This document shows, in pieces, positions 23,931 to 32,814 of a stretch of DNA of 64,000 nucleotides. The translations under genes were made by a program, and so were the position numbers. Every line of letters starts with the position of its first letter. The first letter of the stretch is position 1. Source of the stretch: CAZTGB01 sp964612965. Its GTDB lineage: Bacteria > Patescibacteriota > Microgenomatia > UBA8517. Below the pieces are notes generated by a model, which was not told the origin of the DNA, made no database searches, and was given only the letters and a program-made list of their open reading frames with translations. The DNA lies in the NCBI GenBank assembly GCA_964612965.1, contig CAZTGB010000004.1:4158-68157 (forward strand). Reading direction: 5' to 3'.

Positions 23931-25304
23931 TTATTTTTCGATACTCTGATGTAAATCTAGAATTACAAATCTATCAGTTTTTAAGACGGTCTTAAATCTC
24001 TTAGAAAAATTAATGGTATCGGTACTCCCCAGGTCAATCGAAACATAAAAGTCAGCTCCTTTTTCAATAATATGATCAATTGAATCATCAACGGCTGGCC
24101 ATCCGCGTCTTTTAGTTTGATATAAAAATGCTGTGTCGCCATTGTAAGGAATTACAATTTCAGCATCTTTGGGTAACTTCTCATCAACAATCATCCCAAC
24201 CTCTATAAGTTCTGGGTGGTTAATTTGATAAAAAGGTTTTATTCTGTCCCAAGAAATCAAAAACATTATAAGAAGGGAAGCAAATAGTACTATTTTTGAC
24301 TTCTTCCAAAGAACAACCGATCCCAAAGCTAAAGTCATAGAGATCATTGGAATAATTAGTATTTGATAGTAGTCATGGCGAACATTAGCTGTTGCAACAA
24401 CCGTAAGATATGTAACAGCTCCCAAAACGAAGTAGAGATTAAATTTGTTCTTTAAATTCTTAGTAAGACCTAAAACAAACGGAGCAACGCCTCCAGCCCC
24501 CAATATTAAAATTCCAATTCGCTCGCCAAATATCCATCTAAAAAATGCTGGATGGAATCTGATTCTATCCCCATTAAACGCCCAGGTATAAAACGGTATC
24601 CCTTCAGGAAATTGAGAAATCCAGAGTCTCCAAGCTGCAAATGGAGCAAACGCAATTGCCAAAAATATTAAATTTCGCTTTAGGTTTTCTTTTTTAAGCA
24701 GTTCGGGAATTAATGGGAAAAGATACACCCCAAAGAAAGGTTTTTGAAGAAGTGCAAAAGCAAAGAGCAGTCCTGAAATAATATTATTAATTCCAAAGAA
24801 ATAAAGACCAGATACTGCAAACAGTACCCCCAACGGATCTGGTAAGATTACTCTCGTAAAGTAAATATTAAACGGCAAAAACATATAGAAGAATGACGCA
24901 AGAAGGCCCGCTTTAGTCGAATAATGCTTCCTGCCAAGCAGGAAAAGGAATAATCCTGTAAGTGTTGCTATGAAGGCAGTTAGCCCCCTTCCCCACACTT
25001 CCAAACTAAACTTTCCAAATTGATTAAACAAAGTTGCATGAATCGCATTGTAAATTGGAAATTCCACCATCCTGTATCCCTCAGGATTAAATATTCCTGT
25101 TTGAATACTTGAGATATCATCATATACAGGGCGCAGCATATTAACTCCATCTCGAGCAAAGTTTCGAGAAACCGCAGCAGTATCTGCTTGACGCCAGCTA
25201 TGCCAATCTGCAATAGGGTTATCTATTTTGTAAAAACGTGTCCCAAAACCCAAAATTAGGATCAATAGTAACAAAATGTACTCAAAGTTAATTTTCTTGA
25301 TCAT
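23931..25304 (-). CDS. GT-C glycosyltransferase (GT39/ArnT-like)
   Basis: Multi-pass membrane enzyme expected to use a polyprenyl-phosphate sugar donor on the outer face of the membrane. The first loop has ADWHSWRQADTAAVSRNF (about 33-50), the catalytic-Asp segment typical of PMT_2/GT39-type enzymes, followed by about ten helices and a short C-terminal soluble domain. Overlaps the O-antigen ligase-like gene by 17 nt. Confidence 0.86.
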   Translation of the reverse strand: MIKKINFEYILLLLILILGFGTRFYKIDNPIADWHSWRQADTAAVSRNFARDGVNMLRPVYDDISSIQTGIFNPEGYRMVEFPIYNAIHATLFNQFGKFSLEVWGRGLTAFIATLTGLFLFLLGRKHYSTKAGLLASFFYMFLPFNIYFTRVILPDPLGVLFAVSGLYFFGINNIISGLLFAFALLQKPFFGVYLFPLIPELLKKENLKRNLIFLAIAFAPFAAWRLWISQFPEGIPFYTWAFNGDRIRFHPAFFRWIFGERIGILILGAGGVAPFVLGLTKNLKNKFNLYFVLGAVTYLTVVATANVRHDYYQILIIPMISMTLALGSVVLWKKSKIVLFASLLIMFLISWDRIKPFYQINHPELIEVGMIVDEKLPKDAEIVIPYNGDTAFLYQTKRRGWPAVDDSIDHIIEKGADFYVSIDLGSTDTINFSKRFKTVLKTDRFVILDLHQSIEK

Positions 25305-26673
25305 TTAGCTTGTTTCTTATCACGATAACGGACAATCCCACCAAAAGCCAAAGCATTATGGCAAATTTAGAAGCTTCAAAAACATCTATAAATAGAGCAC
25401 TTATAAGAGTACCCACAACTCCCCCCATTATACCTGCAACAAACCCAAGTTCAATACCGCTAAATTTACTAGTTAATGGCAAAGCCTTTATATATAGAAT
25501 AGCTAAATTAAAAAGAATCAGACAGAATGCAAAAAATCCCAGTATCCCAACTTCACCTAAAAGTCTAAGGTAGTCGTTGTCAGTTGCAAGACTAATTGAT
25601 GAGTACCCAGTTCCTAAAAGTGGATTTTTATACATCGCTCTGATTGCCCTCGGCCATTCAACATTAAATCTAATTGATGATGATCTATCCTCAAACACAG
25701 GAACGGGGGTCGGAGTTCTGGTTTCTTCGACCTTCTCGGGAAGAATTGTTTCCTGGGCACGGACCTCAATCATGGAAACCACTTTCAAATACAAAACATC
25801 AAATACCCTTTTATATCTTGCGAATAAGCTGGGTGAAAAAGCGCTTAAGGTTATGCTAAGTAGGACAACAACAACCATAACTTTATACTTCTTCATTAAA
25901 AATAGTGAAACACTTACAGCTGCGATGTATGAAACTAGTGAAACCCTAGAAAGTGAATTAACTAAAAGCCAAAACCCAGAAAGCGAGACTAAAGCCAAAA
26001 TTATTTTAGTTACTTTATCTTTAAAAACAAAAAATAAACTTATAAGTATTGGTAAAACCAAAACCAAATAGCTCGCCATGTCATAATGCCCCGCAAAAGT
26101 TGAGCTTATGTGGCTTCCTTGCGTCCAAGTTAGTGCAATTCCTTTTGAATACTCTTCATTTTGAGTGATTATTACCGGAAAATTAAAGTATCTTTGTCCA
26201 AATCCGTAAACAAAAAGTATAAAAACAGTTACTGCAATTGTTTTGACATAAAACTCCATATTCTCTTTTTTGCCAAGCGCCGCAAAAGATAAAACAAAGA
26301 ATAAAGGAACAAAATATTCTAAGCGCCTAAAAAGATGAAGTAGTCCAATCGAAAGATCGATAGTTTTAGTTAGAAATACTCCTGAGATTAGTGACACAGC
26401 GCCAACCAAAAGAAAAAGAGCTATTGATCTAACCAAATTGTCTTTTAAAAGCTGTTTAATCTTTGGGACAAGCCTTAATAAAGCAATTGTCCCAAGTATG
26501 GCCAGAAGAAAATCTTCAAGTCTAATTGATACATAAATTCCAGGAATTCTTAAGAATGGGAATTTGGGATACAAAGGAATAATAATAAGAAGAGCCGCTA
26601 CAAAGTATTTAGATAGTATCTCAGGCAATTTTAAAAGCTTTTGCATATGTTTTAGCTGACCCTCCTCCTTCAA
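25288..26673 (-). CDS. O-antigen ligase/polymerase family protein
   Basis: 461 residues, about twelve helices. Carries the Wzy_C/WaaL-type signature: a long extracytoplasmic loop followed by RAIRAMYKNPLLGTGYSSISLATDNDYLRLLGEVGILGF. The family joins or polymerises lipid-linked glycans outside the cell; ligase and polymerase cannot be told apart here. Met10 at 26646 is a possible shorter start; either way it overlaps the upstream GT2 gene. Confidence 0.87.
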   Translation of the reverse strand: MKEEGQLKHMQKLLKLPEILSKYFVAALLIIIPLYPKFPFLRIPGIYVSIRLEDFLLAILGTIALLRLVPKIKQLLKDNLVRSIALFLLVGAVSLISGVFLTKTIDLSIGLLHLFRRLEYFVPLFFVLSFAALGKKENMEFYVKTIAVTVFILFVYGFGQRYFNFPVIITQNEEYSKGIALTWTQGSHISSTFAGHYDMASYLVLVLPILISLFFVFKDKVTKIILALVSLSGFWLLVNSLSRVSLVSYIAAVSVSLFLMKKYKVMVVVVLLSITLSAFSPSLFARYKRVFDVLYLKVVSMIEVRAQETILPEKVEETRTPTPVPVFEDRSSSIRFNVEWPRAIRAMYKNPLLGTGYSSISLATDNDYLRLLGEVGILGFFAFCLILFNLAILYIKALPLTSKFSGIELGFVAGIMGGVVGTLISALFIDVFEASKFAIMLWLLVGLSVIVIRNKLNDQEN

Positions 26674-27565
26674 TCATACCGAAAAGAACAATTCTCCCCA
26701 ATGCCCCAATTTTTAGAAATAATCTCAAAAGAGGATACTGCCAGGAAGGGTAATGCTTTTTATAAAATTTTTTAACCCCCTCATACTCATTAATTAGCGA
26801 AAACTCGCTTGTTTTACTGCTAGCTCCCCCAAGATGAGTAATGCTCCATTTTGGATAGTACCATACTTGATAACCCAGCTTTTTAACTCTAAAACATAGG
26901 TCTACTTCTTCAACATACATAAAAAATGTTTCATCCCATCCACCTACTTCTTCTAAAATTTTCTTCCTTGTTAAAAGAAATGCCCCAGTCACCCAATCAA
27001 GTTGCTTTTTTGATTTATGACGCTCCTCGGGCGACATGTCAGCATTTATGCTGCCATAAAACTCGTCTCCCTTTGCAAAAAACGATTTTGAATGGTGCGG
27101 ATGAAATGGTTTAATCAGTTTATCTACAAATGGAATATCCTGAATAGTCATCCAAGAAAAAACGCTGAGTAGGGTAGGGAAATATCCTCCAGTTGCCTGG
27201 ATGCTCCCATCTTTATTATTAAGAGCACTCGTTGCAACCCCCACTTTTGGATTTTCTTTAAGATAGGTTACCATCTCTCCTAGAACATTATCTTTAATCT
27301 CAGTATCCGAGTTAAGAAAAAGGATGAATTCCCCTTTTGCAATCTCTGTCCCCTGATTGTTTGCCTTGGCAAATCCAAAATTTTCTTTATTCGTAATTAC
27401 TTTTACTCCTAATGCGCTTGCGGCCTCAACAGATCCATCTTTAGAATTATTATCAACCACAATAATTTCATAATCTATTCCTTTAGTGTATTTTTTTACC
27501 GAGGCAATACACGAAGATAGCATTTCTTTCGTATTAAAGCTGACTATTATTATAGAGAGATCCAT
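26621..27565 (-). CDS. glycosyltransferase family 2
   Basis: 314 residues. SIIIVSFNTKEMLSSCIASV, VVDNNSKDGS, FILFLNSDT and the acceptor-side WVTGAFLLTRKKILEEVGGWDETFFMYVEEVDLCFRVKKLGY place it with rhamnosyl-type GT2 enzymes. Overlaps genes on both sides by 16 and 53 nt, which is the tightest packing of the locus. Confidence 0.92.
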   Translation of the reverse strand: MDLSIIIVSFNTKEMLSSCIASVKKYTKGIDYEIIVVDNNSKDGSVEAASALGVKVITNKENFGFAKANNQGTEIAKGEFILFLNSDTEIKDNVLGEMVTYLKENPKVGVATSALNNKDGSIQATGGYFPTLLSVFSWMTIQDIPFVDKLIKPFHPHHSKSFFAKGDEFYGSINADMSPEERHKSKKQLDWVTGAFLLTRKKILEEVGGWDETFFMYVEEVDLCFRVKKLGYQVWYYPKWSITHLGGASSKTSEFSLINEYEGVKKFYKKHYPSWQYPLLRLFLKIGALGRIVLFGMIEGGGSAKTYAKAFKIA

Positions 27566-28071
27566 TTAAATAATTTTAGAGCTATTACCCACTCGCGAAT
27601 AAGTAGCCAAGTAACGCTAATTGTTAAAACTCCAACTAGAAGCCTTATGAATAGAGTTGACCCTACATATTTAACTATAACTTTTCCTTCATAACGAACT
27701 CCTTCTACTTCAAGTATTTCCTGATCGCTTTTTGGTCTATATCCGCTAACAAAAAATGATTCACGCATAGGGTGAACTATTTCTTCCAAAAAATTGCTTT
27801 TTGTTTGATCGCGGATTAATGTTTGTGATTCCTCAGGCGGATAGTTTAGTCTCATCCCCCATTCAAACTCCCGAGAATAGTGGCTCATCAACTGTTCGCG
27901 AGTTATATTCGTATAGTAGCCCCTCCTTAATGGTGTTTCTTGATCAGCTGGCTGGGTTGATACCTTAAAATCCCAAAGAGCTTCCGGAAACTCTGGTTCA
28001 GGAAGAGCCAAATAAACTAAAAAAACAACACTTAAGAGCAAAAAAAGAAGTGATAAAGATCTTTTAACCAT
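27550..28071 (-). CDS. bitopic membrane protein of glycan locus, function unknown
   Basis: 173 residues: an N-terminal helix (about 4-22), an extracytoplasmic region of about 110 residues rich in acidic and aromatic residues (ITREQLMSHYSREFEWGMRLNYPPEE), and a C-terminal helix (about 137-157). No enzyme motif. It shares a nucleotide with the acetyltransferase stop and overlaps the GT2 gene by 16 nt, so it is co-translated with glycan genes. I do not recognise a family. Confidence 0.75.
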   Translation of the reverse strand: MVKRSLSLLFLLLSVVFLVYLALPEPEFPEALWDFKVSTQPADQETPLRRGYYTNITREQLMSHYSREFEWGMRLNYPPEESQTLIRDQTKSNFLEEIVHPMRESFFVSGYRPKSDQEILEVEGVRYEGKVIVKYVGSTLFIRLLVGVLTISVTWLLIREWVIALKLFKWISL

Positions 28072-28673
28072 TATTGAAAGAGTCTGGCACGTCCTAATTT
28101 GTAGTTTGGATTTTTATTTGCACGCTCTCCGATTACTTTTGCTGGAACCCCGCCTACAATTGCAAAAGGAGGAACATCCTTAGTAACAACCGCTCCAGCA
28201 GCAACAACCGATCCTCGTCCAATTTTTACTCCAGGTAAAATTATCACTCTTGGGCCAATAAAAACATAATCTTCAATTACAACTGGCTCTTCTATGGCAG
28301 AAAAATCATCTTTCCCAAGATCATGTTCGGAATTATAGATCATCACATATGAAGCGATGTCTACATGATTTCCAATGGTAAGTTTTGCTCGGCCGTCCAA
28401 AAACGCATGGTCGCCAATAATAGTGTCTTCCCCTATTGAAATATTATTCGGCTGAAAGAAACTTGCCCACATATGGATAGTTGATCCTTTCCCAATCTTC
28501 ATTTCAAAAAATCTATATTTAATCTTTCTAATAGTATGGAATGGAATATGGCCGACCCATCTTAGAAGCATTAATTCAAAGTCCAGCCAATAATTGTAAA
28601 GTCGGTTTAAGATTTTTGGAAATGCTTGTCCTGGTGTTAAATTTCTTCCAGTTTTATCTTTAAAAAATGTCAT
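28071..28673 (-). CDS. sugar O-acetyltransferase, left-handed beta-helix
   Basis: 200 residues with hexapeptide repeats from about residue 70 (ISIGEDTIIGDHAFLDGRAKLTIGNHVDIAS, then VVIEDYVFIGPRVIILPGVKIGRGSVVAAGAVVTKDVPPFAIVGGVPAKVIG). MIYNSEHD carries the likely catalytic His. This is the WcaF/maltose acetyltransferase-like group, using acetyl-CoA. Its role here is probably acetylation of a sugar of the glycan. Confidence 0.9.
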   Translation of the reverse strand: MTFFKDKTGRNLTPGQAFPKILNRLYNYWLDFELMLLRWVGHIPFHTIRKIKYRFFEMKIGKGSTIHMWASFFQPNNISIGEDTIIGDHAFLDGRAKLTIGNHVDIASYVMIYNSEHDLGKDDFSAIEEPVVIEDYVFIGPRVIILPGVKIGRGSVVAAGAVVTKDVPPFAIVGGVPAKVIGERANKNPNYKLGRARLFQ

Positions 28674-28674
28674 T

Positions 28675-29805
28675 TTAGTTATTTGTTTTTTCTAAAATTT
28701 CTAAAGTCTTCTTGGCAGTTGTCTCCCAAGAAAATCTACTTGCTTGCTTGAGTCCTTTAGTAACTGCTTTATTATACTCGTCTTTATTCATAGAAAGAAC
28801 CTTTTTAATTCCATTAGCAATACTATTTGTACTATGAGGATCCACTAGAATTCCTGCATCTCCAACAACCTCAGGAATGCTCCCCACATTAGAAGCCACC
28901 ACCGGCACTCCGCAGGCAATTGAATACAAAGCATCTAGTCCAAAACCTTCCCAAAATGACGGTAAAGCAAACACTTTTGCTCCCCTAAAAAGCGCTGGCT
29001 TATCTTCCTCGGAAAAGAAATCAGTAAACACAATTTTATCTTTTAAACCCAATCTTTCGGCCTTTTCAAATATGGAATTAAACAGCCACCCTTTCTTCCC
29101 AGCAATAACCAACTTAAGTTTGGGGTAGTCTTTAACGACAAAACTAAAAGCCTCAATTAATCCCTCGATATTCTTACTTGGTTTTAGCGTTCCTAAATAC
29201 AAAATATAGTCATCAACTATGGAGTATCTATTTTTGACGCGTCGCACATCGGAAGATGAAATAGACGTATTGAATCTCTCCTTGTCATACCCAAGATGAG
29301 TGACCGAGATTTTGGGCTTTGCAAATGGATAGTGTCGTACAATCTCATTCTTGACGCTCTCCGAAATGGAAATGATACGTTTTGATACAATAATTGACAT
29401 AGCACTCCAGATACGCAACTGCCAAAATACTTTTTTTGTAAATTGTCCCGAAAATTCGAGATATCCGAGGTCCATAATTGAACACACTCTGGGAACAAGT
29501 GAAAATGGCACTGTATAATGGCTTGGAGAGAATAACACATCCAACCTATCAGGGTTTGTAAGTAGATATGGCATTAGCTTTGTCACAACCCAAAGTCCTC
29601 CGCCCGGAATAATTTTATATTTGAAGTTTTGCTTTTCTTTCGGAAAGTCGAAAAGGGGTTTTTCTTTCAAGTAAACTATAAGACTATGAGGATTCTTACC
29701 ATTCTCCTGTAGTTTATATAGATTCCAAATGATCTGAAATGCATATTCATTAACTCCTACCCTTTTTTCGACATTAGCCTCGTTTCCATCTATTCCTATT
29801 ATCAT
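28675..29805 (-). CDS. glycosyltransferase family 4 with altered EX7E
   Basis: GT-B enzyme. I choose the ATG at 29805 (MIIGIDGNEANVEKRVGVNEYAF), the usual beginning for this group; a start at 29859 would add 18 poorly conserved residues. YLGTLKPSKNIEGLIEAF opens the donor domain. The expected EX7E reads EGFGLDALYS, with Tyr replacing the second Glu, an unusual change at a nucleotide-sugar-binding residue. It begins the run of genes after the small membrane trio. Confidence 0.88.
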   Translation of the reverse strand: MIIGIDGNEANVEKRVGVNEYAFQIIWNLYKLQENGKNPHSLIVYLKEKPLFDFPKEKQNFKYKIIPGGGLWVVTKLMPYLLTNPDRLDVLFSPSHYTVPFSLVPRVCSIMDLGYLEFSGQFTKKVFWQLRIWSAMSIIVSKRIISISESVKNEIVRHYPFAKPKISVTHLGYDKERFNTSISSSDVRRVKNRYSIVDDYILYLGTLKPSKNIEGLIEAFSFVVKDYPKLKLVIAGKKGWLFNSIFEKAERLGLKDKIVFTDFFSEEDKPALFRGAKVFALPSFWEGFGLDALYSIACGVPVVASNVGSIPEVVGDAGILVDPHSTNSIANGIKKVLSMNKDEYNKAVTKGLKQASRFSWETTAKKTLEILEKTNN

Positions 29806-29827
29806 ACTATATTTATGAAGTTTACTT

Positions 29828-29923
29828 TTATTTCTTCCTTGAAGCAATAATTGCCACAACCACAGCGACTACCGCAACAAGAGCAGAAATGATAGTGCTA
29901 GTTATTTCGTTCCATTCAAACAT
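29828..29923 (-). CDS. 31-residue membrane protein, third of small trio
   Basis: MFEWNEITSTIISALVAVVAVVVAIIASRKK: a short polar N-terminus, one transmembrane helix (about 9-27) and a basic RKK tail. ATG at 29923 is 2 nt after the stop of the second small gene. Too short for family assignment; supported by the matching design and spacing of its two neighbours. Confidence 0.6.
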   Translation of the reverse strand: MFEWNEITSTIISALVAVVAVVVAIIASRKK

Positions 29924-29925
29924 GT

Positions 29926-30021
29926 TTATTTCTTCTTAACAAAAATTACCACCAACCCCATTATTATAGCGGCAAGTCCAGCCATTATAGCTGCAGTATT
30001 GTAATCAACAGAACTTATCAT
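29926..30021 (-). CDS. 31-residue membrane protein, second of small trio
   Basis: It begins MISSVDYNTAAIMAGLAA and continues IIMGLVVIFVKKK: one transmembrane helix (about 10-28) and a KKK tail. Its ATG overlaps the stop of the 67-residue gene as ATGA (30018-30021), the classic sign of translational coupling, which supports it as a real gene despite its size. Confidence 0.65.
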   Translation of the reverse strand: MISSVDYNTAAIMAGLAAIIMGLVVIFVKKK

Positions 30022-30221
30022 TTCTTTTTTAATAATACACCCATATAGAGAAAGACTAAACTAAAAATTAATACAATAGCAAAACCAATCACTCTTGTAA
30101 CAATCGAGTCAAAGCCAGCAATTCCTTGGCCTAAAATCGCGGCCAACATTAACCCTTTTGCCACATCAACACAAAATTCGGAGACCGCCAAAACCTGAGA
30201 AGATGTCAGTAAAATCTTCAT
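30018..30221 (-). CDS. 67-residue membrane protein, first of small trio
   Basis: Two hydrophobic segments (about residues 18-36 and 44-63) and a LLKKK tail; the N-terminus is MKILLTSSQVLAVSEFCVDV. A TAAAAT box lies 6 nt before the ATG and a terminator for the upstream operon lies just before that, so this is an independent leaderless unit of three tiny membrane proteins. No family recognised; holin-like, toxin-like or accessory-subunit roles are all possible and none is supported. Confidence 0.75.
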   Translation of the reverse strand: MKILLTSSQVLAVSEFCVDVAKGLMLAAILGQGIAGFDSIVTRVIGFAIVLIFSLVFLYMGVLLKKK

Positions 30222-30227
30222 TAACTA

Positions 30228-30256
30228 ATTTTAGGCCAAAAGTAGGCTTTCTGCAA
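30228..30256 (-). promoter_or_regulatory. promoter of small membrane trio
   Basis: TTGCAG (30256-30251), 17-nt spacer, TAAAAT (30233-30228) on the minus strand, 6 nt before the ATG at 30221. The -35 box overlaps the tail of the upstream terminator. Confidence 0.55.
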
Positions 30257-30289
30257 AGAAAACCCCCGAGTCGTAATGAACCGGGGGGA
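30251..30289 (-). terminator. intrinsic terminator of GT operon
   Basis: The minus strand reads CCCCCG, a 13-nt loop, CGGGGG and TTTTCTTT. Position is 57 nt past the stop of the GT4 gene at 30346, before the small membrane trio. The rest of the 124-nt interval (30222-30345) holds one short hairpin, ACTTC-CTTAA-GAAGT (30308-30322), and no gene. Confidence 0.75.
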
Positions 30290-30345
30290 TTTAGCAAACC
30301 AACAGCACTTCTTAAGGAAGTACAAGCAGATACTACCATATTAAG

Positions 30346-31449
30346 CTAGCTTTTTGCAAGTTGAGCCTCCCTATAAACCTCCAAAGTCATTTTTGCGGTT
30401 TTTTCCCAACTAAAATCCTGTATTCTCCTAAGTCCCTTTGGAATGAATGTTTTTGGTGCCACCATGGCCTTTTTAATGCCTTCAGCAATAGAAGTCACAT
30501 CATATGGATCAACCAAGATGGCCGCGTCTCCTGCCACTTCACTAAGGCTGGAGATGTTTGAGGTAACCACCGGACATTCGCAGGAAAAAGCTTCCAAAAT
30601 AGGAAGCCCAAATCCTTCATAGAGAGATGGGTAAACTAGTGCCTTAGCTCCTGAATAAAAAATACTTAACTCCTCTGTTTTAACGTGCCCCGCAATTCTT
30701 ATATTCCTTCCTTCAGAAACGCTTATGTATTTAGACGACCCTATAAAGACAAGCTTCAAGTCGCGCCCATATCTTGCCTTTTCAAAGGCATCAATAATGC
30801 GCTGAGTATTTTTCCTTGGGTTCATCCCAACCGCCAATACATAATCTCCCGCTATTTTATATTTTCGCTTTAAGGCAACTACCTCCTCTTCCGATGCCTT
30901 CTTAAAATTTCCAGAGACCGCTTCAGGAATTACTCTGATAATATTCTCAGGAAGGCCAAGCTTTACCAGGTCCTCTTTAGTTGAGTAAGAAGGAACTATT
31001 ACCCTTTTACTTTCTTTCCTTACCCAGGAAAGCCTAAGTCTGTGAGTATCTACTATATTTCTAATAAGGTCTCTAGGAAAAAGATTGGGATAAAGAAGTG
31101 GTGCTAAATCATGAACTGTCGTAACTTTGTAAGAAGTGCTTGGAGCCTCTGCCCAGTCAGAAGTGTGGAATACATCAATAGGCCCAATTAGCTTCTCGAT
31201 AGGTAAGACGTGAAGATTGTTCCACAACAAGCTAAGAATGATTGGCGGAAGAGGAAGAATCTTTAACTCAAAATTCCCCTGTAGTGTGCTTGTAAACTTT
31301 TCAATGTCAGCCCTTCTTCTTAAAGATCCGGCAAAAAGCACATACTTATTATCCTTATCAGTTTTTAAAAGATTGGTAACAAGATTTCTCACATAATGGG
31401 AAACTCCTGTTTCATATACTATTTGGCTTATATCAATTCCAACACGCAT
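30346..31449 (-). CDS. glycosyltransferase family 4
   Basis: 367-residue GT-B enzyme: VGIDISQIVYETGVSHYVRNLV, the mid-chain AVGMNPRKNTQRIIDAFEKA and EGFGLPILEAFSCECPVVTSN with intact EX7E. Resembles the mannosyltransferase-type GT4 group. It is the last gene before the terminator at 30251-30289. Confidence 0.91.
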   Translation of the reverse strand: MRVGIDISQIVYETGVSHYVRNLVTNLLKTDKDNKYVLFAGSLRRRADIEKFTSTLQGNFELKILPLPPIILSLLWNNLHVLPIEKLIGPIDVFHTSDWAEAPSTSYKVTTVHDLAPLLYPNLFPRDLIRNIVDTHRLRLSWVRKESKRVIVPSYSTKEDLVKLGLPENIIRVIPEAVSGNFKKASEEEVVALKRKYKIAGDYVLAVGMNPRKNTQRIIDAFEKARYGRDLKLVFIGSSKYISVSEGRNIRIAGHVKTEELSIFYSGAKALVYPSLYEGFGLPILEAFSCECPVVTSNISSLSEVAGDAAILVDPYDVTSIAEGIKKAMVAPKTFIPKGLRRIQDFSWEKTAKMTLEVYREAQLAKS

Positions 31450-31472
31450 AATTTTAATTCATATAAAAGCGG

Positions 31473-31484
31473 CAAGCTTTGCTT
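31473..31484 (-). repeat. dispersed AAGCAAAGCTTG element, copy 2
   Basis: Exact 12-mer in the 39-nt gap between the GT-C gene ending at 31489 and the GT4 gene starting at 31449, in the same orientation as the other copies. Confidence 0.65.
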
Positions 31485-31488
31485 ATTC

Positions 31489-32814
31489 TCATTTTTTAAT
31501 CATTATTTCTATTTCTTCAACCTTATTTACAACTTTGTAATTGCTATCTATATGATCAGCAATTTTAGGCATATAATCAGAAAGCTTCATATCCTCAACC
31601 TCAGCTGTTAAGTCTCTTATAACCACACCTGGCGGGTCATTAACTATACCATCTAGAATTCTATTTTCAGCTTCAATCATAAACCAAGGAAACTGAAAAA
31701 CAAAGACGTTTCCTGGAGGCAATCTATCAGCAAGATAGTAGATATGTGGCAGGGTACCTAATGTAAATATTTTTTCACCCGGCTTAGAATACTTTTGCAC
31801 CTCTTCCACTACACCTTTTTCAGCAGAGCTAAAGAAAAAGATCTTGTCCCCCCAATGGCCTTTATAGAATTGGGATAATAGAAATATAGAAGCCAAAACA
31901 TAGGCAACTATTAAAAGTTTTAGATACCTTCTCTTGATTAACCAGCCGGCAGAAATAGCGCTCAATAATGCTATAAACGGGAGACTTGGTTGTAAATGAA
32001 TAAAATCAAACCGGGCATAAATACTTGCCAAAGATCCTACTAAAAATAGTCCAATAAGCAGTGTGTCTGCCTTTAATTTCTTATCGATAAATGCGAATGC
32101 CGAGAACCCATACACTCCCACCACCCTTGCCCATTCGCTCAAAGTTCCATATTTCCTTCCCATTTCGGCAAAGGTAGTCATATTGAAAGCAATTGTCCAG
32201 TAAATAAAGTCCTTCCAAATTCCTAAGTTGGTTATGTATAAAGCTAAAAGTGATGTTGGAATAAGTACTCCTAGCCCAAAAGAAAATATTGTTTTAAATT
32301 TCTTTTCCTTAAAAATAAGATAAAGACCCACTATTGCTGCCAAGGGCAATATTACCTGTTTAAAAAGAAGTGCCAGTCCCAAAAAGATTCCTGACCAAAA
32401 CATCTTTTTTGACTTTAAGAAATAGAGTGAGGTTAAGGTTAATATAGGAAGAAAAGAATCAATCCAGACTACCCAACCTTCAAAAAATGGTTGCCAAAGA
32501 GCAAAAAAGATATTGGCAAAAATCGCTTTTTTATTCCCTAAAAATTTTTTTGCAACCAAATATAAAATAACATGTGTAAAAACCACTATTCCATATTGCC
32601 AAATACGAGCAACATCTGGAGTCGTCATTCCGAAGCTTCCCAGATTGATAGGAAAAAACATTAGTCCTGGAAAATGCTGATCAAGAATATCGCGATATGG
32701 AACTAGTCCATGATTAGTCAGATATGGATAAATGAAAAGTTCAGGATACGGAAGAAAATTAAGTTTGCTTAAAACCAAAACATTAACCAAAATTATTAAT
32801 ATTAATAGAATCAT
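31489..32814 (-). CDS. GT-C type membrane glycosyltransferase
   Basis: Multi-pass protein (about ten helices) with the first-loop pattern LTNHGLVPYRDILDQHFPGLMFFPINL, which matches RgtA/GT39-like enzymes that use polyprenyl-phosphate sugars on the outer face. The C-terminal 90 residues are a small soluble domain (GEKIFTLGTLPHIYYLADRLPPG). Start chosen at 32814, giving an ATGA overlap with the upstream GT2 stop; an ATG at 32829 would add five residues. Confidence 0.83.
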   Translation of the reverse strand: MILLILIILVNVLVLSKLNFLPYPELFIYPYLTNHGLVPYRDILDQHFPGLMFFPINLGSFGMTTPDVARIWQYGIVVFTHVILYLVAKKFLGNKKAIFANIFFALWQPFFEGWVVWIDSFLPILTLTSLYFLKSKKMFWSGIFLGLALLFKQVILPLAAIVGLYLIFKEKKFKTIFSFGLGVLIPTSLLALYITNLGIWKDFIYWTIAFNMTTFAEMGRKYGTLSEWARVVGVYGFSAFAFIDKKLKADTLLIGLFLVGSLASIYARFDFIHLQPSLPFIALLSAISAGWLIKRRYLKLLIVAYVLASIFLLSQFYKGHWGDKIFFFSSAEKGVVEEVQKYSKPGEKIFTLGTLPHIYYLADRLPPGNVFVFQFPWFMIEAENRILDGIVNDPPGVVIRDLTAEVEDMKLSDYMPKIADHIDSNYKVVNKVEEIEIMIKK

